From Chitinophagaceae bacterium UBA3430 (GTDB lineage: Bacteria > Bacteroidota > Bacteroidia > Chitinophagales > Chitinophagaceae): a stretch of DNA of 15,603 nt. Shown here in pieces: positions 1-5,347 of this stretch. The position numbers and the translations under genes are program-made. The stretch is from the NCBI GenBank assembly GCA_002378975.1, contig DFST01000167.1, forward strand, positions 17,604 to 33,206. The letters are read 5' to 3'. How positions within the stretch are numbered: position 1 is the stretch's first letter; each line of letters begins with the position of its first letter. The notes under the pieces were generated by a model that was given only the letters and a program-made list of their open reading frames with translations, was not told the origin of the DNA and did not search any database.

Positions 1-615
1 GAAGGAACCGTGGGTGGTTATAAGGAAGTGCAGCTGGAAGTAGTGGGCGATGAGGTTTATGGGACGATGAAATTTGAAAGTGGTGTGCACCGTGTTCAAC
101 GGGTACCGGCTACGGAATCGGGCGGACGTGTACATACTTCAGCCGCAACCGTGGCCGTGATGCCGGAGGCAGAGGAGGTGGATGTATTTGTCAATCCGGC
201 CGATGTGAAAATGGAAACGGCCCGAAGCGGTGGAGCGGGCGGACAGAACGTGAATAAAGTAGAGACTAAGGTGATGCTCACCCACCTTCCCACGGGAATG
301 GTAGTGATCTGTCAAACCGAACGGACCCAATTGGGCAACCGCGAAAAGGCCATGCAGATGTTGCGCACCAAATTATACGAAGAGCAAGTGCGTAAACAGG
401 AAGAAGAGATCTCGCGACATCGGAAAAGCTTGGTCAGCTCGGGCGATCGCAGTGCCAAGATCCGTACGTACAATTTTCCTCAGGGAAGAATCACCGATCA
501 TCGGATCGGAATGACGCTATACAATTTGGATGCCGTATTGAATGGGGAGGTGCAGGAGCTGATCGAAGCCTTGCAGTTTGCCGAGAATGCAGAAAAGCTG
601 ACGAAGAATTCCTGA
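1..615 (+). CDS. prfA: Peptide chain release factor 1, C-terminal part (5' end outside window)
   Basis: Class I release factor that reads UAA/UAG in the ribosomal A site and triggers hydrolysis of peptidyl-tRNA. The frame is open from base 1, so the gene begins upstream; about 204 C-terminal residues of an expected 355-360 are present. The PAT tripeptide at 106-114 is the RF1 stop-codon recognition motif (RF2 would have SPF). The catalytic GGQ is encoded at 238-246 within SGGAGGQNVNKVETKV, the form usual in Bacteroidota RF1. The typical RF1 ending with SAKIRTYN, PQGRITDHRIG and a final helix follows, and the stop TGA is at 613-615. The apparent GTG start at position 10 is internal to the protein and is not a real start. 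A terminator lies 166 bp downstream at 782-807. Identity is certain from the motifs; only the N-terminal domain is unseen. Confidence 0.97.
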   Translation, partial: EGTVGGYKEVQLEVVGDEVYGTMKFESGVHRVQRVPATESGGRVHTSAATVAVMPEAEEVDVFVNPADVKMETARSGGAGGQNVNKVETKVMLTHLPTGMVVICQTERTQLGNREKAMQMLRTKLYEEQVRKQEEEISRHRKSLVSSGDRSAKIRTYNFPQGRITDHRIGMTLYNLDAVLNGEVQELIEALQFAENAEKLTKNS

Positions 616-692
616 TAGCCCTCGGCCAGTCAGTGTTTTCCCCCCAATTCTTTCGTTTTTTTACTTAAGTCAATGCAATTAGTGATTTCTTA

Positions 693-762
693 ACACCGAA
701 TGGCATACGATCGGGTGTACATTCACGTTATAAGAAAAAAGTAAATATCTCTTTTCTCATAA
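693..762 (+). other. Two hairpins in the gap after prfA (3' UTR structure or small RNA candidate)
   Basis: The 166 bp between the prfA stop and the terminator hold no convincing ORF, but they contain two possible stems. The first pairs ACACCGA (693-699) with TCGGGTGT (711-718), with one bulged G. The second pairs TTATAAGAAAA (728-738) with TTTTCTCATAA (752-762), with one A/C mismatch. Together with the terminator stem at 782-801 this makes three hairpins in a row ending in a U-run, as in a structured 3' UTR or a short non-coding RNA. I see no good promoter directly upstream and do not recognise a known RNA family, so this is a weak structural call. Confidence 0.25.
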
Positions 763-781
763 GCAGTTAGTTTTGGTTGCG

Positions 782-807
782 ACCCCTGTTTCTACAGGGG
801 TTTTTTT
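782..807 (+). terminator. Intrinsic terminator of prfA
   Basis: The stem ACCCCTG (782-788) pairs with CAGGGGT (795-801) around the 6-nt loop TTTCTA, and a run of Ts extends to 807. It points in the prfA direction. The complementary strand has no T-run after the stem, so it is one-directional. The same bases encode the last codons of the convergent VanZ-like gene, whose stop TAG (complement of 792-794) lies in the loop. Confidence 0.85.
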
Positions 808-1193
808 GTGAACTGACGGTAACTAAACCAAGCTCCCAATAGAGCGCCGGCTGCATCCGCCCAGATGTCTCCAATATCAAAAGACCGGTTGGGGATGAAT
901 CCATCTTGAACGTGTTCCATGCCAATGCCATACAGCGTGGCTGCAACGGCGAACAGACTGAAGGTTGTGGTGAGAGAACGTTTTTCTTTTGTCCGACTCC
1001 AATATCCCCAGCAAACCAGCAGCACCAGTATGCTGAATAGGCCAATGTGCACCCATTTATCAAATTGGATTTGTGATAGCCAATTGTATTTCGGGAATCG
1101 CGAACCGGGTAGACACAGCAAAATCGTGCTCAAGATGAACCAGCCAATGGCGGGTCCGTAACCGGGACGATGTTTGGTTAAAAAAGCGAACAT
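792..1193 (-). CDS. VanZ-like small membrane protein
   Basis: Integral membrane protein of 133 residues resembling the VanZ family. That family is named after a teicoplanin-resistance protein, but most members, including this one, have no established role. Hydrophobic segments lie at about residues 15-30, 48-64, 76-90 and 110-124. Family-type polar residues are visible: DKWVH at 45-49, then E93, Q96, R103, D106, D109 and D113 in the E..Q..-R..D..D pattern before the last helix. I chose the ATG at 1191-1193 because a longer reading from 1229 would overlap gcvH by 32 bases. The chosen start lies 4 nt after the gcvH stop, so the two are probably co-transcribed. From memory, gcvH followed by a vanZ-like gene is a common Bacteroidota arrangement. 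The 3' end overlaps the prfA terminator. Resistance should not be inferred from the family name. Confidence 0.85.
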   Translation of the reverse strand: MFAFLTKHRPGYGPAIGWFILSTILLCLPGSRFPKYNWLSQIQFDKWVHIGLFSILVLLVCWGYWSRTKEKRSLTTTFSLFAVAATLYGIGMEHVQDGFIPNRSFDIGDIWADAAGALLGAWFSYRQFTKKPL

Positions 1194-1197
1194 GGGA

Positions 1198-1575
1198 TCA
1201 GCCAACCAGCGCCGCGTAACCGGCGGCATCGAGCAAATCGTTGACCTGACTCAGGTCGCTCAAGGTCATTTTGACCATCCATCCTTCTCCGTACGGATCG
1301 GAGTTCACCAATTCTGGAGCTCCGCTCAGTGCCGGATTGAGTTCGGTGACTGTTCCGCTAATCGGCAAAAACAGATCTGAAACCGTTTTAACCGCTTCTA
1401 CGGTTCCGAATACCGCACCACTTTCCAGGGGCTTCCCAATGGTATCAACCTCTACGAATACGATGTCGCCCAATTCGCGTTGTGCGTAATCGGTGATGCC
1501 AACGGTAGCTATATTGCCTTCGAGCAAGATCCATTCGTGGTCTTTGGTGTAGCGGAGATTTTCGGGAAAATTCAT
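1198..1575 (-). CDS. gcvH: Glycine cleavage system H protein
   Basis: Lipoyl carrier protein of the glycine cleavage complex in the cytoplasm. It shuttles the aminomethyl group and reducing equivalents between the P, T and L proteins. The product is 125 residues, the normal size. The N-terminal LRYTKDHEW (residues 7-15) is the family opening. The lipoylation site is K63 in the sequence VEAVKTVSD, and the PYGEGWMVK segment near the C-terminus is also typical. The ATG at 1573-1575 gives MNFPENLRYTKDHEW; a GTG-initiated extension to 1623 would overlap the PPIase stop and adds non-family sequence. A TATTTTTG -7-like box lies just upstream (1593-1600), so the gene may have its own promoter besides read-through from the PPIase gene. 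The other gcv genes are not in the window, as is common for Bacteroidota gcvH. Confidence 0.96.
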   Translation of the reverse strand: MNFPENLRYTKDHEWILLEGNIATVGITDYAQRELGDIVFVEVDTIGKPLESGAVFGTVEAVKTVSDLFLPISGTVTELNPALSGAPELVNSDPYGEGWMVKMTLSDLSQVNDLLDAAGYAALVG

Positions 1576-1592
1576 GGAGGAGGTTTGAGGGG

Positions 1593-1600
1593 CAAAAATA
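1593..1600 (-). promoter_or_regulatory. Candidate -7 box of gcvH (TATTTTTG)
   Basis: On the minus strand TATTTTTG matches the Bacteroidota -7 consensus TANNTTTG exactly, and it ends 17 nt before the gcvH ATG. No good TTTG is found 18-20 nt further upstream, so the -33 part is missing. The same bases form the T-rich tail of a weak hairpin (1603-1618), so the site may be a terminator tail instead. Confidence 0.35.
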
Positions 1601-1618
1601 AGGATTGCGGAGGCAATC
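1593..1618 (-). terminator. Weak hairpin plus T-rich tail after the PPIase gene
   Basis: On the minus strand the stem GATTGC pairs with GCAATC (1603-1608 with 1613-1618) around a 4-nt loop, and is followed by CTTATTTTTG. It begins 1 nt after the PPIase stop. The stem is only 6 bp with half GC, so at best it would give partial termination between the PPIase gene and gcvH. Confidence 0.35.
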
Positions 1619-1619
1619 G

Positions 1620-2324
1620 TCACTTACGGCGTTTGATCAAATCGGCTTTCAGGATCCGGCAGTCGGTCAGGGGTCGGTCGCGGTCCGGACTCCGGCTGGT
1701 GGCAGTGGCAGCGATCGCGTCCAATACCTCAAATCCTAGGATCAGCTCCCCAAAAACGGTGTAGTTCTGGTCCAAATGCGGGGCCCCTCCAAGTGTTTTG
1801 TAGACTTCCCGATGCGGCAGGGGAATTTTTCGCCCTTCCAATCGAAAGGTCTCGGTCGAATCCAAGCCGGCATCGGTGAATGTTTTTCCGTGTACGATGT
1901 AGAACTGGCTGCCGCTGCTGGCTTTTTCTGGATTGTTGTCTCTGGCTGCAGCCAAGGCACCGCGTTTGTGAAAGAGTCCGGATCGGAATTCGGCGGGGAT
2001 GCGTTCTGCCGGACCACCATTACCGAGGGGTTGTCGGGGCTGCGCTTGCTTCGAATTGGGGTCGCCTCCTTGGATCATGAAATTCTTGATGACCCGGTGA
2101 AAAAGCGTGCTGTCGTAATAGCCCGACTTCACCAACCGAAGGAAATTATCTCGGTGGAGCGGAGTTGAATCGGATAGGCGGAGTACCATTACTCCTTGCG
2201 TGGTGCTGAATCGCACATCGCGTTTGCGGTCTTTTTTTTGAAGGGTGGTATCGGATTGGGCCGATCCATTGATCAGTCCTAGTAAACCGATACAAACGAG
2301 TGCGGAGCGAAGCCGATTTTTCAT
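1620..2324 (-). CDS. Exported cyclophilin-type peptidyl-prolyl cis-trans isomerase
   Basis: Cyclophilin of 234 residues that catalyses cis/trans isomerisation of X-Pro bonds, probably in the periplasm. Residues 1-24 look like a Sec signal peptide: basic MKNRLR, a hydrophobic stretch, then GSAQS. No lipobox cysteine is present. The cyclophilin core is clear: FHRVIKNFMIQGGDP at 75-89 (with the catalytic-type Arg), ASSGSQFYIVHG at 135-146, and YTVFGELILGFEVLDAI near the C-terminus. Between the last two lies an insert of about 45 residues rich in charged and Pro residues, which I recall as common in Bacteroidota members. The ATG overlaps the stop of the upstream 115-residue gene by 4 nt (ATGA at 2321-2324), implying translational coupling. 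A weak terminator-like hairpin follows the stop. Family assignment is firm; the substrate is unknown. Confidence 0.94.
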   Translation of the reverse strand: MKNRLRSALVCIGLLGLINGSAQSDTTLQKKDRKRDVRFSTTQGVMVLRLSDSTPLHRDNFLRLVKSGYYDSTLFHRVIKNFMIQGGDPNSKQAQPRQPLGNGGPAERIPAEFRSGLFHKRGALAAARDNNPEKASSGSQFYIVHGKTFTDAGLDSTETFRLEGRKIPLPHREVYKTLGGAPHLDQNYTVFGELILGFEVLDAIAATATSRSPDRDRPLTDCRILKADLIKRRK

Positions 2325-2668
2325 GAGAGGGGTTGTTGTTCGAAATACAAAAGCACGTGGTCTTTGATGAAGTTCTCTTGTTCGGCCGGGTTCAACGTGG
2401 GCATGATTTTGAGTTGACGAAAATGAGGCCAGCCGTCTTCATCCACGCCTTCCATTTCGTAATAGCCGCTGGAAGCGAGCAGGCTGCAGACGGCTACGTG
2501 CATCAGGTCTTGCTTTTCTTCCTTGGTGAACTTCTCTCGGATCTGTCCGAATTCCTGAATGCCGATCAGAAAAAGGATGGCTTCCAGGTCGGGCTTCTTG
2601 CCAAATCGTTCTACGAGGGAAGCTTCTAAGTCCCACCAGCGTTGTTGCAGATCATCGTTTACGAGCAT
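2321..2668 (-). CDS. Small acidic cytoplasmic protein of unknown function
   Basis: A protein of 115 residues that I cannot assign to a named family. It has no signal peptide or membrane segment, and is rich in Glu/Asp and aromatic residues. Recognisable stretches are WWDLEASLVERFGKKPDLEA (residues 11-30) and, further on, YEMEGVDEDGWPHF. The coding call is supported by the 4-nt ATGA overlap with the exported PPIase gene, by a well-formed promoter directly before the ATG (TTTG-N18-TATCTTTG, then 4 nt), and by its place as first gene of a minus-strand cluster divergent from serS. The ATG at 2666-2668 is the only sensible start. The promoter position implies a leaderless mRNA. I recall similar small proteins in other Bacteroidota genomes but cannot confirm this here. 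No function is proposed. Confidence 0.85.
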   Translation of the reverse strand: MLVNDDLQQRWWDLEASLVERFGKKPDLEAILFLIGIQEFGQIREKFTKEEKQDLMHVAVCSLLASSGYYEMEGVDEDGWPHFRQLKIMPTLNPAEQENFIKDHVLLYFEQQPLS

Positions 2669-2672
2669 GCCG

Positions 2673-2702
2673 CAAAGATAGATGCGTTACCTTTGCGCCA
2701 AA
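2673..2702 (-). promoter_or_regulatory. Promoter of the 2668-1620 gene pair, leaderless type
   Basis: On the minus strand TTTG (2702-2699) is followed by 18 nt and then TATCTTTG (2680-2673), a full match to the Bacteroidota -33/-7 pattern. Only 4 nt separate the -7 box from the ATG at 2668, so the transcript should begin at or next to the start codon. Confidence 0.65.
2688..2695 (+). promoter_or_regulatory. Candidate -7 box of serS (TACCTTTG)
   Basis: TACCTTTG matches TANNTTTG exactly and lies 17 nt before the serS ATG at 2713. No TTTG or TTG stands at the expected -33 distance. It forms the right arm of a near-perfect inverted repeat with the -7 box of the divergent gene (2671-2680 against 2688-2697, 9 of 10 bases). 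Confidence 0.5.
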
Positions 2703-2712
2703 TTGATTTTGC

Positions 2713-3981
2713 ATGTTGACCATGGCCATTTTGCGGCAGGATCCCGATGGGGTCAAAAAGAAACTGCACAAGAAGCATTTCGCTCCGGTCGAGATCGTTG
2801 ATTCCATCATCGAATTGGACGATCGGCGCAAGAAATTGCAGCTGGATTGCGACAACATGTTGGCGCAGATCAATGCCGCCTCCAAAGAGATCGGCCAATT
2901 GATGGCCAAAGGCCAGCGCGACGAGGCCGAGGCCAAGAAGCAGGACGTGTCTGTATTCAAGGATCAATTAAAGCCGAAGCAGCACGATCTGGAGCAAATG
3001 GAGGAAGAATTAAACGTGGAGCTCGTCAAACTGCCCAACCTGCCGGCCGATATTGTTCCGGAAGGCAAAGCAGCTGCCGACAATGTTACCGTGAAGGAAG
3101 GGGGTGTCAAACCAAACTTAACGCAGAAGACACCGCATTGGGAGCTGATCAAGCAATACGATCTGGTCGATTTTGAGATCGGCGCCAAACTCACCGGTAG
3201 TGGATTCCCTTTGTACAAAGGACAAGGGGCTCGCTTGCAGCGTGCACTGATCCAATACTTTTTGGATTTCAATACCGCTGCCGGATACATGGAATACATC
3301 CCGCCGTACCTGGTGAATCAGGCTTCGGCTTATGCTACCGGACAATTGCCCGATAAAGAAGGGCAGATGTATCACATGACGGCCGATAATTTTTATCTGA
3401 TCCCTACGGCAGAAGTGCCTGTGACAAATATCTACCGCGATACGATCTTGAAGCAAGTTGATCTGCCGGTGAAAATGACCGCGCATTCCCCTTGTTTCCG
3501 TCGTGAGGCCGGAAGCTTCGGTGCCGATGTACGTGGATTGAACCGGGTACATCAGTTTGATAAAGTAGAGATCGTGCAACTCGTCGAGCCCGCTTCCAGT
3601 TATGCGGTGTTGGATGAAATGGTGGCGCACGTGGAAAAGCTGATCATTGAATTGGAATTGCCTTATCGCATTTTGCGCTTGTGTGGTGGTGACATGAGTT
3701 TCAACTCGGCATTGACCTACGATTTTGAGGTATACAGCGCCGCGCAGGAAAGATGGTTGGAGGTGAGCTCCGTGAGTAATTTCGAAACTTTCCAAGCCAA
3801 CCGCATGAAGCTTCGCTACAAAGACGAGCAGGGAAAGACAAACCTCTTGCATACCCTCAATGGCAGTTCATTGGCCTTGCCGCGTATTGTGGCTGCTTTG
3901 CTGGAGAATAATCAAACCGAGGAGGGGATAAGACTACCGAAAGTTTTGCATCGATATTTTGGTGCGGACATCATCAAATAA
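2713..3981 (+). CDS. serS: Seryl-tRNA synthetase
   Basis: Class II aminoacyl-tRNA synthetase that charges tRNA-Ser (and tRNA-Sec where present) with serine, in the cytoplasm, as a dimer. It has 422 residues, the normal length. The N-terminal region of about 100 residues, rich in charged residues, is the long antiparallel coiled-coil arm that grips the tRNA variable loop. Class II motif 2 is seen as CFRREAGSFGADVRGLNRVH from residue 261, and motif 3 as ALPRIVAALLENNQ from residue 388. The ATG at 2713 gives MLTMAILRQDP, which fits the usual opening; a second ATG at 2722 is possible but would remove three residues of the conserved start. A TACCTTTG -7 box lies 17 nt upstream and a strong terminator directly overlaps the stop. 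It stands alone as a single-gene transcript. Confidence 0.97.
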   Translation: MLTMAILRQDPDGVKKKLHKKHFAPVEIVDSIIELDDRRKKLQLDCDNMLAQINAASKEIGQLMAKGQRDEAEAKKQDVSVFKDQLKPKQHDLEQMEEELNVELVKLPNLPADIVPEGKAAADNVTVKEGGVKPNLTQKTPHWELIKQYDLVDFEIGAKLTGSGFPLYKGQGARLQRALIQYFLDFNTAAGYMEYIPPYLVNQASAYATGQLPDKEGQMYHMTADNFYLIPTAEVPVTNIYRDTILKQVDLPVKMTAHSPCFRREAGSFGADVRGLNRVHQFDKVEIVQLVEPASSYAVLDEMVAHVEKLIIELELPYRILRLCGGDMSFNSALTYDFEVYSAAQERWLEVSSVSNFETFQANRMKLRYKDEQGKTNLLHTLNGSSLALPRIVAALLENNQTEEGIRLPKVLHRYFGADIIK

Positions 3982-4010
3982 AAAAATCCCGGCCTCAGCC
4001 GGGATTTTTT
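3981..4010. terminator. Strong two-way intrinsic terminator
   Basis: A perfect 13-bp stem pairs AAAAAATCCCGGC (3981-3993) with GCCGGGATTTTTT (3998-4010) around the loop CTCA. Both strands have a T-run after the stem, so it can end serS transcription from the left and alkB-side transcription from the right. Its first base is the last base of the serS stop codon. Confidence 0.95.
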
Positions 4011-4013
4011 TAT

Positions 4014-4035
4014 AGTTCAGTGTTCATTGTTCAGC
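4014..4035 (+). repeat. Copy A of a 22-bp intergenic repeat
   Basis: The sequence AGTTCAGTGTTCATTGTTCA followed by GC carries three phased GTTCA units. It matches the minus strand of 11317-11338 at 19 of 22 positions. It sits between the serS terminator and the possible small ORF, in a convergent gap. Confidence 0.6.
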
Positions 4036-4036
4036 G

Positions 4037-4132
4037 TTAGCTGAAAGAAGCTCGGGGTCCGCCAACAACATAGGCGGCTAGCATACGGGTGGCTTGTCCG
4101 ACAGCAGCTGCGCGGGTGAGGAGTTTTTTCAT
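4037..4132 (-). CDS. Possible 31-residue cationic peptide ORF
   Basis: A short ORF starts at ATG 4130-4132 and ends with TAA at 4037-4039. The product begins MKKLLTRAAAVGQATRML and ends GPRASFS; it has five basic and no acidic residues. It lies 55 nt after the stop of the AlkB-like gene on the same strand and before the two-way terminator at 3981-4010, so it is probably transcribed. It has no match I recognise, no clear promoter of its own, and no SD sequence (which is uninformative in this group). A perfect 10-bp palindrome GATTCGAATC (4157-4166) lies in its leader. At this length chance is a real alternative, and the region may simply be the 3' UTR of the AlkB-like gene. Confidence 0.35.
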   Translation of the reverse strand: MKKLLTRAAAVGQATRMLAAYVVGGPRASFS

Positions 4133-4187
4133 TCTGATTGGTTAAGGTTGATGGATGATTCGAATCCATAGAAAAAACGCAAATAAG

Positions 4188-5240
4188 TCATGGATGCTGA
4201 CCAAAGTTGTGGATCCGACGATTCATCACTGCGAACCAAACGGGCGGCACCAGCGACAAGAGCATCATTCCCGGATAGCCGGTTGGCATTTGCGGGGCAT
4301 CGTCGTGGTGTCGGAGAATCTGATACTTGCGACTGGCCAAGTAGTGGTGATCGGAGTGGCGACTGAGCTCAAACAGAAACAATCGCCCAATCATGTGATC
4401 GCTGTTCCAGCTGTGCTCCGGCATCGCCCGTTCATATTTTCCTTCTCCGGTCGCTTTCCGCTGCAACCCGTAATGTTCGATGTAGTTGACGGTCTCCAGC
4501 AATAAGATGCCCATGCCGGCCGCGGCCAAGAAATACAGCAGAATCCATCCGCCAAATAGCCAATAAATCAATCCAATAAAAAGAAGCTGTATCAACTGGA
4601 ACTGGATCATTTCGTTGTGGATGCCAAACTTCGATCTTCCTTTCTTCAAGCATTCCTCCCCGGCAATATGCCAAGCGCTCAGGTAACCCATGATCACGGT
4701 GCGAAACCAAAACGTGTAGATCATCTCCCCGTACCGGGCGCTGCTAGGGTCTTCTCGGGTGGCCACGCGCTTGTGGTGTCCTTTGTTGTGCTCTGTGTAG
4801 AAATGCATGTACAGCGAGCTGAGCAACAGACTTTTTGCCAGAAATTGTTCAAATCGATTGACGCGGTGCCCTAATTCATGTGCCACGTTGATGCCGAAAC
4901 TGCCGCATAGAATGCCCATGGCGCCGATGCGTCCCGTACGTTCCCATAGGGTCAAATCCTCCGCTTGCATCGACAGCAGGAATTGATAGAGCATGAAAAA
5001 CTGAACGGGAACCGACAAATAAAGTAAGTAATCGTAGAAGCGGTCCTGACGGGCCATTTCTTCTTCGGCCGTTGATAGGTTTTCTGCTCGAGGCGCGATT
5101 AACAGTTCGAGCGAGGGGATCATAACCCAGACCAGGATCATGGGAATCCATACCTGCCAACCGCGCATCTGAAAGGCATAGCCGGCAGCTAGGAAGAGCA
5201 CAAAGGGGAGTCCGTATTTGAGGGCGCGTACCGATTGCAT
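4188..5240 (-). CDS. AlkB-like membrane di-iron monooxygenase (alkane 1-monooxygenase family)
   Basis: Integral membrane protein of 350 residues in the fatty acid desaturase/AlkB superfamily. Characterised AlkB enzymes insert one oxygen atom from O2 at the terminal carbon of an alkane, with electrons from rubredoxin. All metal-binding His boxes are present: HELGH at 121-125, EHNKGHH at 150-156 and SRHSDHH at 293-299, plus NYIEHYGL at 252-259, the signature separating AlkB-type hydroxylases from desaturases. Hydrophobic segments flank the boxes at about 10-50, 70-90, 105-120, 180-190 and 212-250. The usual third box is LQRHxDHH; here Q is replaced by S. The ATG at 5238-5240 lies 4 nt behind a TAAGTTTG -7 box. 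No rubredoxin or rubredoxin reductase gene is nearby, so the substrate and electron donor are open. Assignment to the family is firm; alkane specificity is not. Confidence 0.9.
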   Translation of the reverse strand: MQSVRALKYGLPFVLFLAAGYAFQMRGWQVWIPMILVWVMIPSLELLIAPRAENLSTAEEEMARQDRFYDYLLYLSVPVQFFMLYQFLLSMQAEDLTLWERTGRIGAMGILCGSFGINVAHELGHRVNRFEQFLAKSLLLSSLYMHFYTEHNKGHHKRVATREDPSSARYGEMIYTFWFRTVIMGYLSAWHIAGEECLKKGRSKFGIHNEMIQFQLIQLLFIGLIYWLFGGWILLYFLAAAGMGILLLETVNYIEHYGLQRKATGEGKYERAMPEHSWNSDHMIGRLFLFELSRHSDHHYLASRKYQILRHHDDAPQMPTGYPGMMLLSLVPPVWFAVMNRRIHNFGQHP

Positions 5241-5244
5241 GTTT

Positions 5245-5274
5245 CAAACTTACCCATTTGGGCCGAATGCTAAA
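5245..5274 (-). promoter_or_regulatory. Promoter of the AlkB-like gene, leaderless type
   Basis: On the minus strand TTTA (5274-5271) is followed by 18 nt and TAAGTTTG (5252-5245), an exact -7 box with a one-mismatch -33 element. Only 4 nt separate it from the ATG at 5240. Both distances equal those of the promoter at 2673-2702. Confidence 0.55.
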
Positions 5275-5323
5275 AAAATGTCAGAAATTATCCCCCCCGG
5301 GGACCTAGGCACGTTAAACGAAT

Positions 5324-5331
5324 TATCTTTC
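5324..5331 (+). promoter_or_regulatory. Weak -7-like box before the DUF1800 gene
   Basis: TATCTTTC differs from TANNTTTG only in the last base and lies 16 nt before the ATG at 5348. No -33 element is visible. The 107-bp divergent gap also holds a C7 run (5292-5298) followed by G4. Confidence 0.3.
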
Positions 5332-5347
5332 TAATCATCTATCTACT

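Noticed and set aside
768..775. TAGTTTTG, a perfect -7 box after prfA
   Set aside because: A transcript from it would start at about 780, inside the terminator, and no gene follows on the plus strand; no -33 element is present.
616..791. tRNA gene or riboswitch in the gap after prfA
   Set aside because: No cloverleaf, no GTTCGA-type T arm and no recognised aptamer core could be found; only simple hairpins.
792..1193. Glycopeptide resistance role for the VanZ-like gene
   Set aside because: Only the family resemblance supports it; there are no van genes nearby and most VanZ-like proteins in Bacteroidota are uncharacterised.
1194..1229. Upstream extension of the VanZ-like gene from 1229
   Set aside because: It would overlap gcvH by 32 nt and adds a non-family sequence; the ATG at 1193 fits with a 4-nt gap.
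1576..1623. GTG start of gcvH at 1623
   Set aside because: The extra 16 residues cover the hairpin and -7 box and overlap the PPIase stop; the family begins at MNFPENLRY.
3118..3852. 244-codon open frame on the minus strand inside serS
   Set aside because: It lies wholly within the conserved serS coding sequence, shows no family motif and is a shadow of serS codon usage.
4133..4187. GATTCGAATC (4157-4166) as part of a tRNA T arm
   Set aside because: It is a bare palindrome; no acceptor, D or anticodon stems surround it.
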